Source of the DNA: Verrucomicrobiaceae bacterium
GTDB taxonomy: Bacteria; Verrucomicrobiota; Verrucomicrobiia; Verrucomicrobiales; Verrucomicrobiaceae
NCBI GenBank assembly: GCA_016713035.1
Contig: JADJPW010000011.1
Span: forward strand, 1-64,000
Length of the DNA: 64,000 nt
Direction: 5' to 3'
Shown: positions 1 to 9,470 of the stretch, piece by piece
How the letters are laid out: every line of letters starts with the position of its first letter
How positions within the stretch are numbered: position 1 is the stretch's first letter
Program-made: the position numbers and the translations under genes
The notes under the pieces: generated by a model
Told to the model about the DNA's origin: nothing
Databases searched by the model: none
Seen by the model: the letters and a program-made list of their open reading frames with translations, nothing else

Positions 1-866
1 CGGTTTGCCAAAGCTGGGATAGCAGGCACCGCGAATGAGCCTGATACAATAGGCGAGCTGTGGCAATCTGCGCTGTAAAGATTGCCGTAACGGTCCCACG
101 CGAGGCCAAAAGGATTCACCTGGCCGCTGGTCCACAGTTCCACCTTTGATCCGTCGGGCTTGAAGCGGAAGACGTTGCCGCTGTGAAGCTCCAAGGTTCC
201 CGGTTCGCGGTTCTCAGTTCCCGGTTGGCGGTGTTGCGGGAGGATTTGGAATTTGCTGATGTTGTTAAACCCATGCGTGGCATAGACCCAGCCATCCAGG
301 CCGAGGCGGAAGCTGCTGCACATGCCGTGGGTGTCTTTTTCGTAGCCCAGCGGGCCAAAGAGCACCTCACGCACATCCGCACGGTCGTCGCCGTCGGTGT
401 CGGCGAAGTACCAGATGTTCGGGATGCTGAAGGCGATGCAGCCCGCTTTGTGATCGGGTTTATGCCAAGGAAGGACACCGGTGGGGATATTGAGCCCGTC
501 GGCGAAGTCGGTGACTTTGTCGGCGTGGCCGTCGCCATCGGTGTCTTCGAGGATCTTGATGGCATCGCGGCTATCTCGGACGCGGGTGCCTTGAGGATCG
601 GACCAGCGGCTTTTATCGGCGGCATACGGATACTCCACGGTGCTACTGATCCACAGTCGGCCCCTCGCGTCGAAGGCGATGTTGATGGGCTTGTTGATCT
701 GCGGCTCCGCGGCGAAAAGCTGCACCTCAAAGCCTGCGGGCACATGCAGCGCGGCTCGCTCCGCATCTGGAGACAGTGCCTCGGTCTCACGCACGAGTCG
801 GGTGTCCTTTTCGGCGGCGTGCAGCAGCGAGAGGCCTGTCAGGAAGAACAAAGTCGGAAGGCGCAT
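1..866 (-). CDS. PVC-type membrane-bound dehydrogenase domain protein, partial, frame broken near window edge
   Basis: The minus-strand frame opens at an ATG at 866 with a signal peptide (LPTLFFLTGLSLLHA) and runs off the window. It then shows the sorbosone-dehydrogenase-like beta-propeller features of PVC proteins: PAGFEVQLFAAEP, FDARGRLWI, repeated DTDGDG acidic loops, GLNIPTGV, THGMCSSFRLGLDGW, SGNVFRFKPDGSK and NPFGLAWD. Near the edge the expected motif PIYQLIRGA..YPSFGKP is recovered only if two extra bases are ignored (plus-strand C at 40/41 and C at 47). As given, the frame is therefore lost after the CHSSPI motif. Proteins of this family are exported and often carry a C-terminal haem domain, which would lie outside the window. 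Substrate unknown. A 7-nt repeat at 196-237 encodes its PGTENREPGT stretch. Confidence 0.75.
   Translation of the reverse strand, partial: MRLPTLFFLTGLSLLHAAEKDTRLVRETEALSPDAERAALHVPAGFEVQLFAAEPQINKPINIAFDARGRLWISSTVEYPYAADKSRWSDPQGTRVRDSRDAIKILEDTDGDGHADKVTDFADGLNIPTGVLPWHKPDHKAGCIAFSIPNIWYFADTDGDDRADVREVLFGPLGYEKDTHGMCSSFRLGLDGWVYATHGFNNISKFQILPQHRQPGTENREPGTLELHSGNVFRFKPDGSKVELWTSGQVNPFGLAWDRYGNLYSADCHSSPIVSGSFAVPAIPALAN
196..237. repeat. degenerate heptamer tandem repeat (GTTCYYG type), in coding sequence
   Basis: Six consecutive 7-nt units starting at 196: GTTCCCG, GTTCGCG, GTTCTCA, GTTCCCG, GTTGGCG, GTGTTGC. On the minus strand they encode a hydrophilic loop (PGTENREPGT) in the dehydrogenase-like protein. 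The same unit recurs at 42328-42362 and 49207-49241. Confidence 0.7.
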
Positions 867-935
867 GATGAAAGCTAGTGCGTAATCGGGTAGGGCGGTA
901 TTTCTAACTTTCTCCGCATTCACACGGATGCCCTT

Positions 936-1859
936 TTAGCACACGGGCGTGATCAGCTCCCGGCCGGCGAAGTGTGCGGCGAGGTTCTCCAGCACCAGAT
1001 TCGCCATCGCGAGGCGTGTCTCATGCGTGGCGCTGCCCACATGCGGCAGTAGCACCGCATTTTCGCATGCCAGCAGCTCCGCAGGCACGCGGGGCTCATC
1101 TTCAAAGACATCCAGGCCTGCGCCACGGATCGTCCCGGCACGCAGCGCGGTGATCAGCGCCGCCTCATCCACCACACTGCCGCGTGCGATATTGATCAGC
1201 GTGCCATCACGGCCCAAAGCGGCCAAAACAGGCGCATCCACGCGTTTTTGCGTCTCTGGGCCGCCGGGGCATGCGATGACCAAAAAGTCACTTTCTGCCG
1301 CGAGAGCCTGTAAATCATCAAAATACGCCCATGGCACATTTTGCGGCTTCCGGCCGTGGTAGGCGATTTTCATCCCATGGGCCTCAAGACGCCGTGCGAT
1401 GGCCTTTCCGATGCGGCCGAGGCCGAAAATGCCCGCTGTTTTGCCCCGCACGGCATGTGCCAGTGGGAATGGCCCCGTCAGCCAGCTCCCGGCATGCAGG
1501 TAGCGATTGGACTCCACCAGCCGCCGGCTCGTCATGAGCACCAGCGCCACCGCGATGTCTGCCACGTCATCCGTCAGCACATCCGGCGTATTCGTCACGC
1601 GGATACCGCGCTCACGGCAGTACGGAATAGGCACCCCATCATAGCCCACGCCCATCACGCTCACGATTTCCAGCGCAGGCATGCTCGCGAGCAACTCCGT
1701 GCTCAAGACCGTGCCGCCCAGTGGGATCGCCGCACGGATGCGCCCCAGGTGCGGCTGCGCATCCTTCAGCACATGGCAGGTGTAAGCAGCCTCTAGCGGC
1801 AAACGCAGAAAATCCGGCAACGGCACCGCGAGGAGTACTTCAGGTCGGGTAGTGGGCAC
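936..1859 (-). CDS. D-isomer specific 2-hydroxyacid dehydrogenase
   Basis: About 307 residues from a GTG at 1859. An in-frame ATG at 1994 would add a low-complexity basic stretch and overlap the upstream gene, so it is rejected. The protein has the NAD-binding Rossmann motif GIFGLGRIGKAIARRLEAHG and the catalytic set of the family: Arg in NIARGSVVDEAAL, Glu in DVFEDEP and His in LLPHVGSATHETR. The VMGVGYDGV motif of the substrate domain is also present. The family reduces 2-keto acids such as glyoxylate or hydroxypyruvate with NAD(P)H in the cytoplasm; glyoxylate/hydroxypyruvate reductase is the closest guess. It lies 34 nt downstream of the coiled-coil gene on the same strand. Confidence 0.85.
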   Translation of the reverse strand: MPTTRPEVLLAVPLPDFLRLPLEAAYTCHVLKDAQPHLGRIRAAIPLGGTVLSTELLASMPALEIVSVMGVGYDGVPIPYCRERGIRVTNTPDVLTDDVADIAVALVLMTSRRLVESNRYLHAGSWLTGPFPLAHAVRGKTAGIFGLGRIGKAIARRLEAHGMKIAYHGRKPQNVPWAYFDDLQALAAESDFLVIACPGGPETQKRVDAPVLAALGRDGTLINIARGSVVDEAALITALRAGTIRGAGLDVFEDEPRVPAELLACENAVLLPHVGSATHETRLAMANLVLENLAAHFAGRELITPVC

Positions 1860-1893
1860 AGTGTGAGGAGTGGGATGGTGAATGGCGGAGGCA

Positions 1894-2756
1894 TCACGGC
1901 TGCGGCGGACTCGTCTTGGGCAGAGTCGGGGCTGCCTCTGGCTCGAAATCCAGCACTGCCTGGTGCGTGCGCAGTGCCTTGCGTGCTTGGCCAAAGAGGG
2001 AGCTCAGGTCATCTGCATTCTGCTGCTTTTTATCGTCGATGTAATCCCCGCAACTTTTGATCTGCGCATCTGCATCCAGGCTCACACCGGCCATCGACTT
2101 CTGCGCCTTGGTAAAACCTGTGAAAACACGCCCTGCGCCTGCTCGAAGGCCTGCTTTGCACCCTGATTGCGCTCGTATTCCTTTTCTGCCTCGCGGTAGC
2201 TTTTGCTGAAGAGGCGTTTGAAGAAGCTCCCTTCGGTTTCTCCACCACCTTCGCCGCTTGGGCCTCAAAGCAATCTTGGGGCTCCTTGAACTCCTCCATC
2301 GGTTTTTGGTATTGCTTCTTCAGGTAGCCCAGGCCGGTGGTGATCACCGTGAGGCGCTCCACCTCGGCCTTGGAGAGCTGCTGGCCGGACTTCACCTTAT
2401 CCTCCAGCGCATTGATGTAGCCCAGCGTGGCCTGATTCCCCTCAAAAATGCTGCTAAACTCCCGCGCTGCTGCTGTCAGCCGCTTCCGCTCATCCTGGCG
2501 CATCGCGGCCACAGTCTGCGCATGCTCGGCATTCAGAGCATCGAGCGCGAGCTGGTGCTTCGCGGCCTGATTCTCCAGCGACCGCTGCATCACCATCCTT
2601 ATCACGGAGCTGCGCATCATGCTCTGCCTCGATGCGCAGTATATCGGCCCGCAGGGCATCATTCTGCGTGCGTGTCTGGAAAAGAAACCAGCCCAGCACA
2701 CCAGCTCCGAGCACGGAGATAACGAGGAGAGCGACGAGATTTTTGATAGCAGTCAT
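1894..2756 (-). pseudogene. membrane-anchored coiled-coil protein, frame broken in three places
   Basis: Read across three frames, this is one protein of about 285 residues. It starts MTAIKNLVALLVISV with a single N-terminal membrane segment, followed by a long charged helical region (EAEHDAQLRDK, then VMQRSLENQAAKHQLAL, ALNAEHAQTVAAMRQDERKR, QLSKAEVERLTVITTGLGYL) and a C-terminal part (TKAQKSMAGVSLDADAQ, DYIDDKKQQNADDLSSLF). The reading frame must change at an extra G (2593-2594), a missing base at the CCC at 2230-2232, and a missing base at the AAAA at 2123-2126. All three are short homopolymers or base doublets. The intervening amino-acid sequence stays sensible (SFFKRLFSKSYREAEKEYER), so these may be sequencing errors rather than decay. 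Function unknown. Confidence 0.6.
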
Positions 2757-2808
2757 GACTCACGATTCGCCGCGCCTGATCGTGGCGCAAGATGAAAGCA
2801 AGCCGCGC

Positions 2809-3477
2809 TCACTTTCCCCCAGCCATCACCTTCACTTCATCGATCAGGCCCGTGCCTCCGTAGAGATTCACCATGACGGCGACTTTTTCACCTGCGGTGC
2901 CAGGATGCTTCAGCTCGATCATTTCTTCGCCATTCACCCGCACCAGATACTTGTCCTCGCGGGACTCCACGCTGATGCGCCACCACTCGCCGGGCTTGAT
3001 GTCGGTCTTCGCAGATTTCAGCACCTTCAGTTTATTGACGTCTGCGGCGGCATCTGGCTCCACCACACGGATGAAGCCACTGGCATAGGCAATGGTGGCG
3101 ATTTTCCAGTGCCGGTCCCCGACGCCATCCTCACCCGCGACGGTGAAACGCACGCCCATCCAGGTGCTCGTCTGGGGCTTGATCAGGAGTTGCACAGAGG
3201 CGTCCTGCGTGCCGGGATCGAGCTTGCGATAGATGTAGCCCTGCCTGCCCACTCCCGTCTCGATCTGCACAGTGCCATCCGGCTGCCGCGTGACTTTTCC
3301 GGCGAAGTCCCCCTTCGGCATGAGCCAGCCCTCATGCAGCTTTTCGGTGCTGAAATCATCCTGCACCAGCACCTTGCCCTCTTTGACCAATTTCGGGCGC
3401 ATTTCCTTTGGTATGCGGTCTGCGGCGGCTGAAATCAGGGTGCTGGCGGCAAGAATGAGGGTGATGGCTGCTTTCAT
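2809..3477 (-). CDS. secreted DUF1080-like (concanavalin-fold) protein
   Basis: 222 residues from the ATG at 3477, chosen because it opens directly on a signal peptide (MKAAITLILAASTLISAAA). The body contains VLVQDDFSTEKLHEGW, the W-P-x-G-D strand pattern, VQLLIKPQTSTWMGVRF, GEWWRISVESREDKYLVRVNG and a C-terminal strand GGTGLIDEVKVM. These match the jelly-roll DUF1080/3-keto-disaccharide hydrolase-like or LamG-like family that is common in secreted PVC proteins. The fold is clear enough to name the class but not the ligand. It is divergent from the MFS gene with about 70 nt between the starts. Confidence 0.55.
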   Translation of the reverse strand: MKAAITLILAASTLISAAADRIPKEMRPKLVKEGKVLVQDDFSTEKLHEGWLMPKGDFAGKVTRQPDGTVQIETGVGRQGYIYRKLDPGTQDASVQLLIKPQTSTWMGVRFTVAGEDGVGDRHWKIATIAYASGFIRVVEPDAAADVNKLKVLKSAKTDIKPGEWWRISVESREDKYLVRVNGEEMIELKHPGTAGEKVAVMVNLYGGTGLIDEVKVMAGGK

Positions 3478-3546
3478 GGCTGCCACGCTAAACGCCGCGC
3501 TGCTGCTGCGTCTCACATCTATCCACGTCACGTCCACCACTTGATC

Positions 3547-4842
3547 ATGTCCGCTGCATCCGCGCCGCCCACTGCCGTCCGTCACCAAGTACTCGCCACG
3601 GGCACCGTCGTGGCCTTCCTGATGTACCTGGACCGCATCTGCCTGGCGAACATCCTGGGCTCGGATTCCTTCCAGTCAGACATCAAGCTCGATCAAGGCC
3701 AGATCGATGGCATCAAAGGAGCCTTCTTCTGGGCCTACGCACTCTTCCAGGTGCCAGCAGGCTGGCTCAGTGACCGCTTCGGAGCCCGCATGCTGATCAC
3801 CATCTACATCGCAGCGTGGTCCTTCTTCACCGCCGCCACCAGCTTCGCGACAGGGTTCTGGACGCTCTTTGTCGCCCGCATGCTCTGCGGCTTGGCGGAG
3901 GCGGGTTACTACCCTGCGAGCAGCAGTCTGGTCACACGCTGGGCCCACATCGGAGCACGCGGACTCTTTAGCGCCATCATCTCCTGGGGCGGGCGCATCG
4001 GTGGTGCTGCCGCACCGTGGCTCACGGCTTTCGTCATCCTCAAATCAGGTGATTGGCGCTACGCGGGCTGGATCTACGGCTTTGGTGGGCTTGCCGTGGC
4101 GGTGTGTTACTGGACCGTCTTCCGCGAGCACCCGCGCCTGCACCCACGCTGCAATGAAGCCGAGATCACGCTGCTGGCTGAAGGCCGCGGCGACTTCCAA
4201 CCGGTGAAAAACCCGCCGCGCAGCTTCCCCTGGGCCGCCGCCTGCACCAGTGGCAATCTGTGGCTCGCCAATGCGGTGCAATTCTTCACCAACATCGGCT
4301 GGGCCTTCCTGGTGCTCTCTCTGCCGGATTATCTGAAAAAAGTCATGGGCCTCGATGACGCTGCGAGCGGCTGGGTGACTACGGCAGCGCTTTTCATCGG
4401 CATCTCGGCCCTGCCCATCGGCGGCATCGCCACGGATGCACTCACCCGCCGTTACGGCAAGCGCCTGGGGCGCATGCTGCCGCTCTCCATCACGAAATTC
4501 GCCGCCGCGGCCTGCTACCTGCTCGCCCTCACCACCGATACGCATTGGGGCATGGCCTTTAGCTTCGGCATGGTGACGTTCTTTGCAGACTTCGGCCTAC
4601 CAGCGATGTGGACGACGATGCAGGACATCAGTGGCAAGTATCAGGCGCAGCTCTTCGGCTGGGGAAACATGTGGGGCAATTTCGGTGCCGCTCTGCTACC
4701 GCTCATCTTCACCAAAACCCTGCTACTCTTCGACACCAATCATGACTACCACGAGGGCGTGTGGGTCTGCGCCATCGCCTTCGTGCTCGCAGGCATCTTC
4801 GGCCTCTTTGTGAATGCTGAAAAGCCGGTGACGCAGGACTGA
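3547..4842 (+). CDS. MFS transporter, anion:cation symporter-like
   Basis: 431 residues with twelve hydrophobic segments, starting at the ATG at 3547. The MFS signature follows TM2 (GWLSDRFGARML). The family-typical N-terminal MYLDRICLAN and WAYALFQVPAGW, and GLAEAGYYPA in TM4, are those of the ACS branch (hexuronate, glucarate or organic-anion symporters). The central loop carries EHPRLHPRCNEAEI, another ACS feature. It probably imports a sugar acid or organic anion with protons or sodium. Neighbouring secreted sugar-oxidising proteins fit this, but the substrate cannot be read from sequence. Confidence 0.85.
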   Translation: MSAASAPPTAVRHQVLATGTVVAFLMYLDRICLANILGSDSFQSDIKLDQGQIDGIKGAFFWAYALFQVPAGWLSDRFGARMLITIYIAAWSFFTAATSFATGFWTLFVARMLCGLAEAGYYPASSSLVTRWAHIGARGLFSAIISWGGRIGGAAAPWLTAFVILKSGDWRYAGWIYGFGGLAVAVCYWTVFREHPRLHPRCNEAEITLLAEGRGDFQPVKNPPRSFPWAAACTSGNLWLANAVQFFTNIGWAFLVLSLPDYLKKVMGLDDAASGWVTTAALFIGISALPIGGIATDALTRRYGKRLGRMLPLSITKFAAAACYLLALTTDTHWGMAFSFGMVTFFADFGLPAMWTTMQDISGKYQAQLFGWGNMWGNFGAALLPLIFTKTLLLFDTNHDYHEGVWVCAIAFVLAGIFGLFVNAEKPVTQD

Positions 4843-4845
4843 GAC

Positions 4846-7617
4846 TCACTTCTTCTGCGTCTCGAACCACGCTAGGAGATCCAGGATTTGCTCCGCCTTC
4901 AGGGAATTGAGCAAACCGGCGGGCATGGGCGAGATCTCGCTCATACGGCGCTCGCGGATCATCGACTTGCCCACCTCTGTGGTCTCCGTCGCTAGTGGAT
5001 TGACCTTTAGCACCACGCGCTCGTCATCCTCGCTCTCCAGACTGCCGGTGATCGTCTTTCCATCGCTCGTCTGCACGGTCAGGTAGCGGAATTTCTCGTC
5101 GATGAACTTCGATGGGCTCAGAATGTGCTCCAGCAAATCACGTCGGCCAAAGCGAGCGGAAACCAGTGTCAAATCCGGCCCGAACACGCCTGCGGGCAGC
5201 GCATTGTCCGCACTCACGCGGTGGCAAAACACACATTGCGTGCGCACCAGTGCATCGCGGCCACTTTCGCGACTGCGGCTCTTCGCATCCATCTTCGCCA
5301 GCAGCGGCTCTAGATCGGCCAGTGTCCAGTTTTTAAAGGTGTGGCCCGGTAGCGCGTGCGGCGAGAGTGTCGCGGGCTTCGGCGGATGAATCACGGCGGC
5401 GAGTTTCAGCGCCTCATCGGGCTTCAGCGCCGCAGCGAGCTCGCTGCGAGTGTCGCTGATGGCTTTGAAGAAGGTGGAGGCACCGTTCATCTTCTCCGCC
5501 TTGTTCAGCGCCTCAAAAACGATCCGGCGATGCTCCAACGTCCAGCCATCTTTGAGGTAGCGCAGGATGAATGGGTAAAACAGCAAGTCCTCCGATGAAG
5601 TGGCCGCCTGGAGTAGCGGCATGGTCTTCTCAATCACACTCGGTGACTTCAAATAGACCAACAGACGGCACAGCTCGCGGTTCAAGAACGTCTCTCCCGC
5701 CGGGAAGGCCGCCCAGGCCTGCAAAGCGGCCTTTTGCGCGGGTTCTCCCCTTCTCGCGATGGCGACTGAAATCACCCGCAGAGCCTCCAAAGTCGGTTTG
5801 GGCTCTCTTTTCATCACCGCCGTCAAAAGAGGCTCCAAATCGGCTTTTTCACCCACTCGGGCCAAAGCCAGCAACTCATGCATCTGGCCACTTTGCAGCA
5901 CTTTTTCTCTCCATTCGCCCACGGGCCGGTTTTCCAGCTCCAAGCGCTGCCGTAGCTGCTCCTCACGCTCGCTAAAGACGGTCTGTTCCGCTGCGTCAGC
6001 CGTTTCCTGCGTCTTCGCACACGTCACGCGATACAGCCCGCCCTGCGTCCCCCGCCCTCCAGTGATGAACCACATCGCGCCATCTGGCCCGATGCAGCCG
6101 TCCGTGACGTTCAGCGGCCTCCCAGTAATAAAATCCTCCTGCGTCACCACCTTGCCAAAATGCACCGCGATGATCCGCCCGTAACTCCAGTCCATGATGT
6201 AGAGCGCCCTTTGATACCTGGCCGGAAAAGCCGCTCCGTAGCCGAAATAGATGCCCGTGGGCGATGACAGACCGATGTCGATCACACTGGGCAGCGTATC
6301 CGCATAAAAAGCCGGGAAACGCCCCGTGCCGCGCCGCCAGCCAAAGTCCGCGCCCGGCAGCACATGCAGCACACGCGTGGGCATGTACCACGGCGTGCCC
6401 ACATCCCGCTCCATGTCCGCATCGAAGGTGAAAAGCTCCCCGCGCTGATCAAAAGCGATGTCCAGGGGGTTGCGCAGCCCACCTGCGAGCAGTGTGATCT
6501 TGGACCCATCAGGCTTCACACGCAGGATGTGGCCAGCGGGCAGCTCCACATTGCCGTCGAACATGCTGCCATCCCACGGATTGGGGATGAGCTGATCGTG
6601 CGCATCGTTTTTCAGTGGCGAATCCGGCGCGGTGTTCTCTGGGATGAGCACATTGTTCCCATGCGCCACATAGATGTCTCCATCGGGGCCGAGCTTGATG
6701 TGATTGCGCCCATGGCCCACACCGCCGCCTGTGCGCATGAGCTCCTTTCGCTGCTCAAAGACGCCATCTCCGTCTGCATCGGTGAGTCGGAAAAGCGCCT
6801 TCGTATTGTTCGCGTTCGCAAAGAGTGATCCGTGCGCATACAGCAGCCCACGGCACTCCAGCAGCTCGTCGTCGATGGTTTCCATCTTCTGATCGCCACT
6901 GCCGCTCAGTGTGAGGCGCAGCAGACCCTTCTTTTCCTTCCCCAGGGTGATCCGGCCCTGTGGATCGAACGCCATCGACACCCACGAGTCCTCGCCCGGC
7001 TGCGCAGAGCGCACCAGCTCCGCCTGGAAGCCTGGTAAAAGCGTGAGCGCCTCCACTGCTGTGGCCTGAGCCTGCGCACCCGGCTTGGCGAGCTGCCAAG
7101 AATTGTAGGCATCAAAAGTCTTCTTCAAATCGAAGGGATTGCTCGCAGCGTCCGCGTCCGTAGGCCCGAGGACCTTCGCATTCGCCCAACTCGCATCCGT
7201 CGGCAGCCACCGCACCGCCGCTAGATCGCCATTGAGCTCCAGCAAGGCCGCTACACGGCTGTTGGCGGCTGTTTTCAGCCCGATCTCATGCCTTTTGCCA
7301 TCGCTCAAATACCGCGTGAGGTCGGTCCCCGTCGCCGTCTCCGCCTTTGGCAGTGTGGCGACACTTTTCCCATCCACCCACACCTCCACCGTGGCGTCGC
7401 TCGCCGTCAGCAGCACCGCCTTGAGTAGCTTGCCGCTGTGCTGCACGCTCAATGAAACAATCCCCTCCTTCTCCGCAATGACCCACATCGGCACCGGCGG
7501 CTGATTCGCCATCTGTGCGAACGCCGAGCCAATCACGAATAGAAAAACAAACGCAGAGATCGCAGAGGTCCGCAGAAAAGTAGAAAATGAAGGACTAAAG
7601 TGAAGATGAACGCTCAT
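4846..7617 (-). CDS. PVC-type membrane-bound dehydrogenase domain protein with C-terminal haem domain
   Basis: About 923 residues. The start is taken as the ATG at 7617 after an AGAGG; an in-frame GTG at 7635 is possible. Order of parts: signal peptide; N-terminal beta region; sorbosone-dehydrogenase-like propeller (LLPGFQAELVRSAQPGEDSWVS, RLTDADGDGVFEQ, GGVGHGRNHIKLGPDGD, GLRNPLDIAFDQRGELFTFDADME, SPTGIYFGYGAAFP, IGPDGAMWF); a helical HEAT-like stretch; then a single c-type haem motif CVFCH with FGPDLTLVSARFGRRDLLEHILSP and a distal ISPMPAGLLNSL, the arrangement of the Pirellula/Verrucomicrobium haem-binding domain. It is likely a periplasmic sugar or alcohol oxidase-like electron donor. Substrate unknown. 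Confidence 0.8.
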   Translation of the reverse strand: MSVHLHFSPSFSTFLRTSAISAFVFLFVIGSAFAQMANQPPVPMWVIAEKEGIVSLSVQHSGKLLKAVLLTASDATVEVWVDGKSVATLPKAETATGTDLTRYLSDGKRHEIGLKTAANSRVAALLELNGDLAAVRWLPTDASWANAKVLGPTDADAASNPFDLKKTFDAYNSWQLAKPGAQAQATAVEALTLLPGFQAELVRSAQPGEDSWVSMAFDPQGRITLGKEKKGLLRLTLSGSGDQKMETIDDELLECRGLLYAHGSLFANANNTKALFRLTDADGDGVFEQRKELMRTGGGVGHGRNHIKLGPDGDIYVAHGNNVLIPENTAPDSPLKNDAHDQLIPNPWDGSMFDGNVELPAGHILRVKPDGSKITLLAGGLRNPLDIAFDQRGELFTFDADMERDVGTPWYMPTRVLHVLPGADFGWRRGTGRFPAFYADTLPSVIDIGLSSPTGIYFGYGAAFPARYQRALYIMDWSYGRIIAVHFGKVVTQEDFITGRPLNVTDGCIGPDGAMWFITGGRGTQGGLYRVTCAKTQETADAAEQTVFSEREEQLRQRLELENRPVGEWREKVLQSGQMHELLALARVGEKADLEPLLTAVMKREPKPTLEALRVISVAIARRGEPAQKAALQAWAAFPAGETFLNRELCRLLVYLKSPSVIEKTMPLLQAATSSEDLLFYPFILRYLKDGWTLEHRRIVFEALNKAEKMNGASTFFKAISDTRSELAAALKPDEALKLAAVIHPPKPATLSPHALPGHTFKNWTLADLEPLLAKMDAKSRSRESGRDALVRTQCVFCHRVSADNALPAGVFGPDLTLVSARFGRRDLLEHILSPSKFIDEKFRYLTVQTSDGKTITGSLESEDDERVVLKVNPLATETTEVGKSMIRERRMSEISPMPAGLLNSLKAEQILDLLAWFETQKK

Positions 7618-7746
7618 GTGCCTCTGAAAACGCACACAGCACCATCCACCTGTCCTAGCTGACCCTGATCTTTTCAGGTCGGCATACGCGAAACCACCCC
7701 AATAAAAAGTCTGGCGTGCCGTGCTGACGTAGAGGTAATCTTTCCC

Positions 7747-9459
7747 ATGAACTCAAAGCTACTCGCGGCCTGTCTTTTGACGCCCTGGATCGCACTCGCG
7801 CTTGATGAGGAACTCATCAAGAACCCCTCAGCCATGCACTCATCCAGTGTGGGGCATTCGTCGCCGCTCGTGGATTTGCCCGCGAAGGTTCAGGCTACCG
7901 AGGGTGTTCTTACTTTATGGGCAGACTTTGAAGCAAATGAGTCCCAAGGAGTGCCCCTCTATCTGGTCAATAAGACCAACGAAGACATCTCGCTCGACAC
8001 GCAGGATCGCGATTTATACATCAAACTGGAGTACCAAGACACAGATGGCAGTTGGAAGCGTGCTCAGGTCCACATGTCCAGTTGGTGCGGTAACAGCTAC
8101 TACCCCGTCAATCTACCAGCGCGGCAGTTTTTCAAATGGCACGGCTACCGGCCAGCTGAAGGCGAACTCAAAACAGTGCGCTATGCGAAGAAAGGCAGTG
8201 AGTTCATATCCAACACGGGTAAGGGACGCATCTCGAAACAAGACCTCGATGCTGTCGCCACCGACCACATGACCGCTGGCGAGATTCCCTGGGGATTGCG
8301 CCATGTTCTGGACTACACGGAGAATCCCTCATCTCCGTCACAAATCACCCTCTCACAGCGAACACGAGCGGTGAGAACTCTGGCGTGGTATCCGCGCAAT
8401 GAACCCGCACTGCGTCAGGTTTTAAAACTCCAAGCTGCCGCCATCTCCATGGCAAAAACGCCTGAGCGCGATGACCTGCTGGCCGCTATCGAGGAATTTC
8501 GCGCCAACCTCGATAAGCCATGCCCCAGCACGGAAGAACTCAATCAGCTCTGCATCGCCAGAATCAGTGCAGACCCCAAAGCTCATCCAGCAATGTCCGA
8601 AGAGACAGCCTGGGAATTGCTGAAAGTGCCCACCGCCACCAGCAAGTCTGCCTCCCGCTTTTCCAAACCAGAGACTTGGCGCGGAGCAATCGCGCCAGCC
8701 GTGGCGAGAATGAAGAAAAACACCAAACAAAGCCTTCCCGGCAATGAGCACGCCATTTTGTCCGCCGCATGGATCGTGGATGCCATCGTGCCCACCGCCG
8801 AAATCGAGAGCTGGGCCACTGCCGATGCCAAATGGTTGCGCGAGATCGGCGCCACAACTTTGATCCGTCGCTCGCAAATCGCGACGCTCGTCAAAATCGC
8901 CCGCCAAATGCCCGCAGCAGAGAAAATCGACATGCTGGCGATCATGGCTCGCCCAGATGGCGGCCCCGACGCACGCCAACCGGATCAGAAAAGCGGTGAA
9001 TGGGACTTCTGGGCTGAATGCGCCCAAACGATGCCACTAGAAACCGCTGAGAAGCTCTACCACCCCGAGTTTTTCCTCAAAGACCGCAACCCCTTCAATC
9101 GCCTCATTCACGACCCTCTGCGCGAGTATTTCATAAAAGAAGCTGCGAGTGGCACTGCCGAACTAACGATGGACTCACGTAGGGCAGGACAGTTGGGGAA
9201 GGCGCTGCAAATGCTGGCCTCTTGGCAGATGGAAGAAGACGATGAAGTGATGACCAAGCTTCTCAAACATGGCGGCTACGAGCTGCAAACGAGCTACCAG
9301 ATGGACTCCCAGAGCCTGGGAGTCACCGAACTGGTGGTAACCAAAAACTATAAACTCCGCGGTATCGCTCGCCGCTTTTTGCAGAAGCGTGGAAAGCCGC
9401 TGCCTGAGAATTTGGAAACTGAGAAAGTGTTGTCGCGGACTCCGATGAAGTCTTTTTAA
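7747..9459 (+). CDS. secreted protein of unknown function
   Basis: 570 residues with a short signal peptide (MNSKLLAACLLTPWIALA). The first 170 residues look beta-rich (VDLPAKVQATEGVLTLWADFE, QGVPLYLVNKTNEDISLDTQDRD, SWCGNSYYPVNLPARQFFKW). From there to the end it is helical with regularly spaced hydrophobics. No catalytic or metal motif is recognisable and I do not recognise the family. The single W-C-G-N segment could coordinate something but is not diagnostic. It is monocistronic, separated from the preceding minus-strand gene by 129 nt. Confidence 0.6.
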   Translation: MNSKLLAACLLTPWIALALDEELIKNPSAMHSSSVGHSSPLVDLPAKVQATEGVLTLWADFEANESQGVPLYLVNKTNEDISLDTQDRDLYIKLEYQDTDGSWKRAQVHMSSWCGNSYYPVNLPARQFFKWHGYRPAEGELKTVRYAKKGSEFISNTGKGRISKQDLDAVATDHMTAGEIPWGLRHVLDYTENPSSPSQITLSQRTRAVRTLAWYPRNEPALRQVLKLQAAAISMAKTPERDDLLAAIEEFRANLDKPCPSTEELNQLCIARISADPKAHPAMSEETAWELLKVPTATSKSASRFSKPETWRGAIAPAVARMKKNTKQSLPGNEHAILSAAWIVDAIVPTAEIESWATADAKWLREIGATTLIRRSQIATLVKIARQMPAAEKIDMLAIMARPDGGPDARQPDQKSGEWDFWAECAQTMPLETAEKLYHPEFFLKDRNPFNRLIHDPLREYFIKEAASGTAELTMDSRRAGQLGKALQMLASWQMEEDDEVMTKLLKHGGYELQTSYQMDSQSLGVTELVVTKNYKLRGIARRFLQKRGKPLPENLETEKVLSRTPMKSF

Positions 9460-9470
9460 GCTTGGACGGC

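Noticed and set aside
183..878. Plus-strand frame of 231 codons
   Set aside because: Antisense to the dehydrogenase-like protein, whose propeller motifs are clear on the minus strand.
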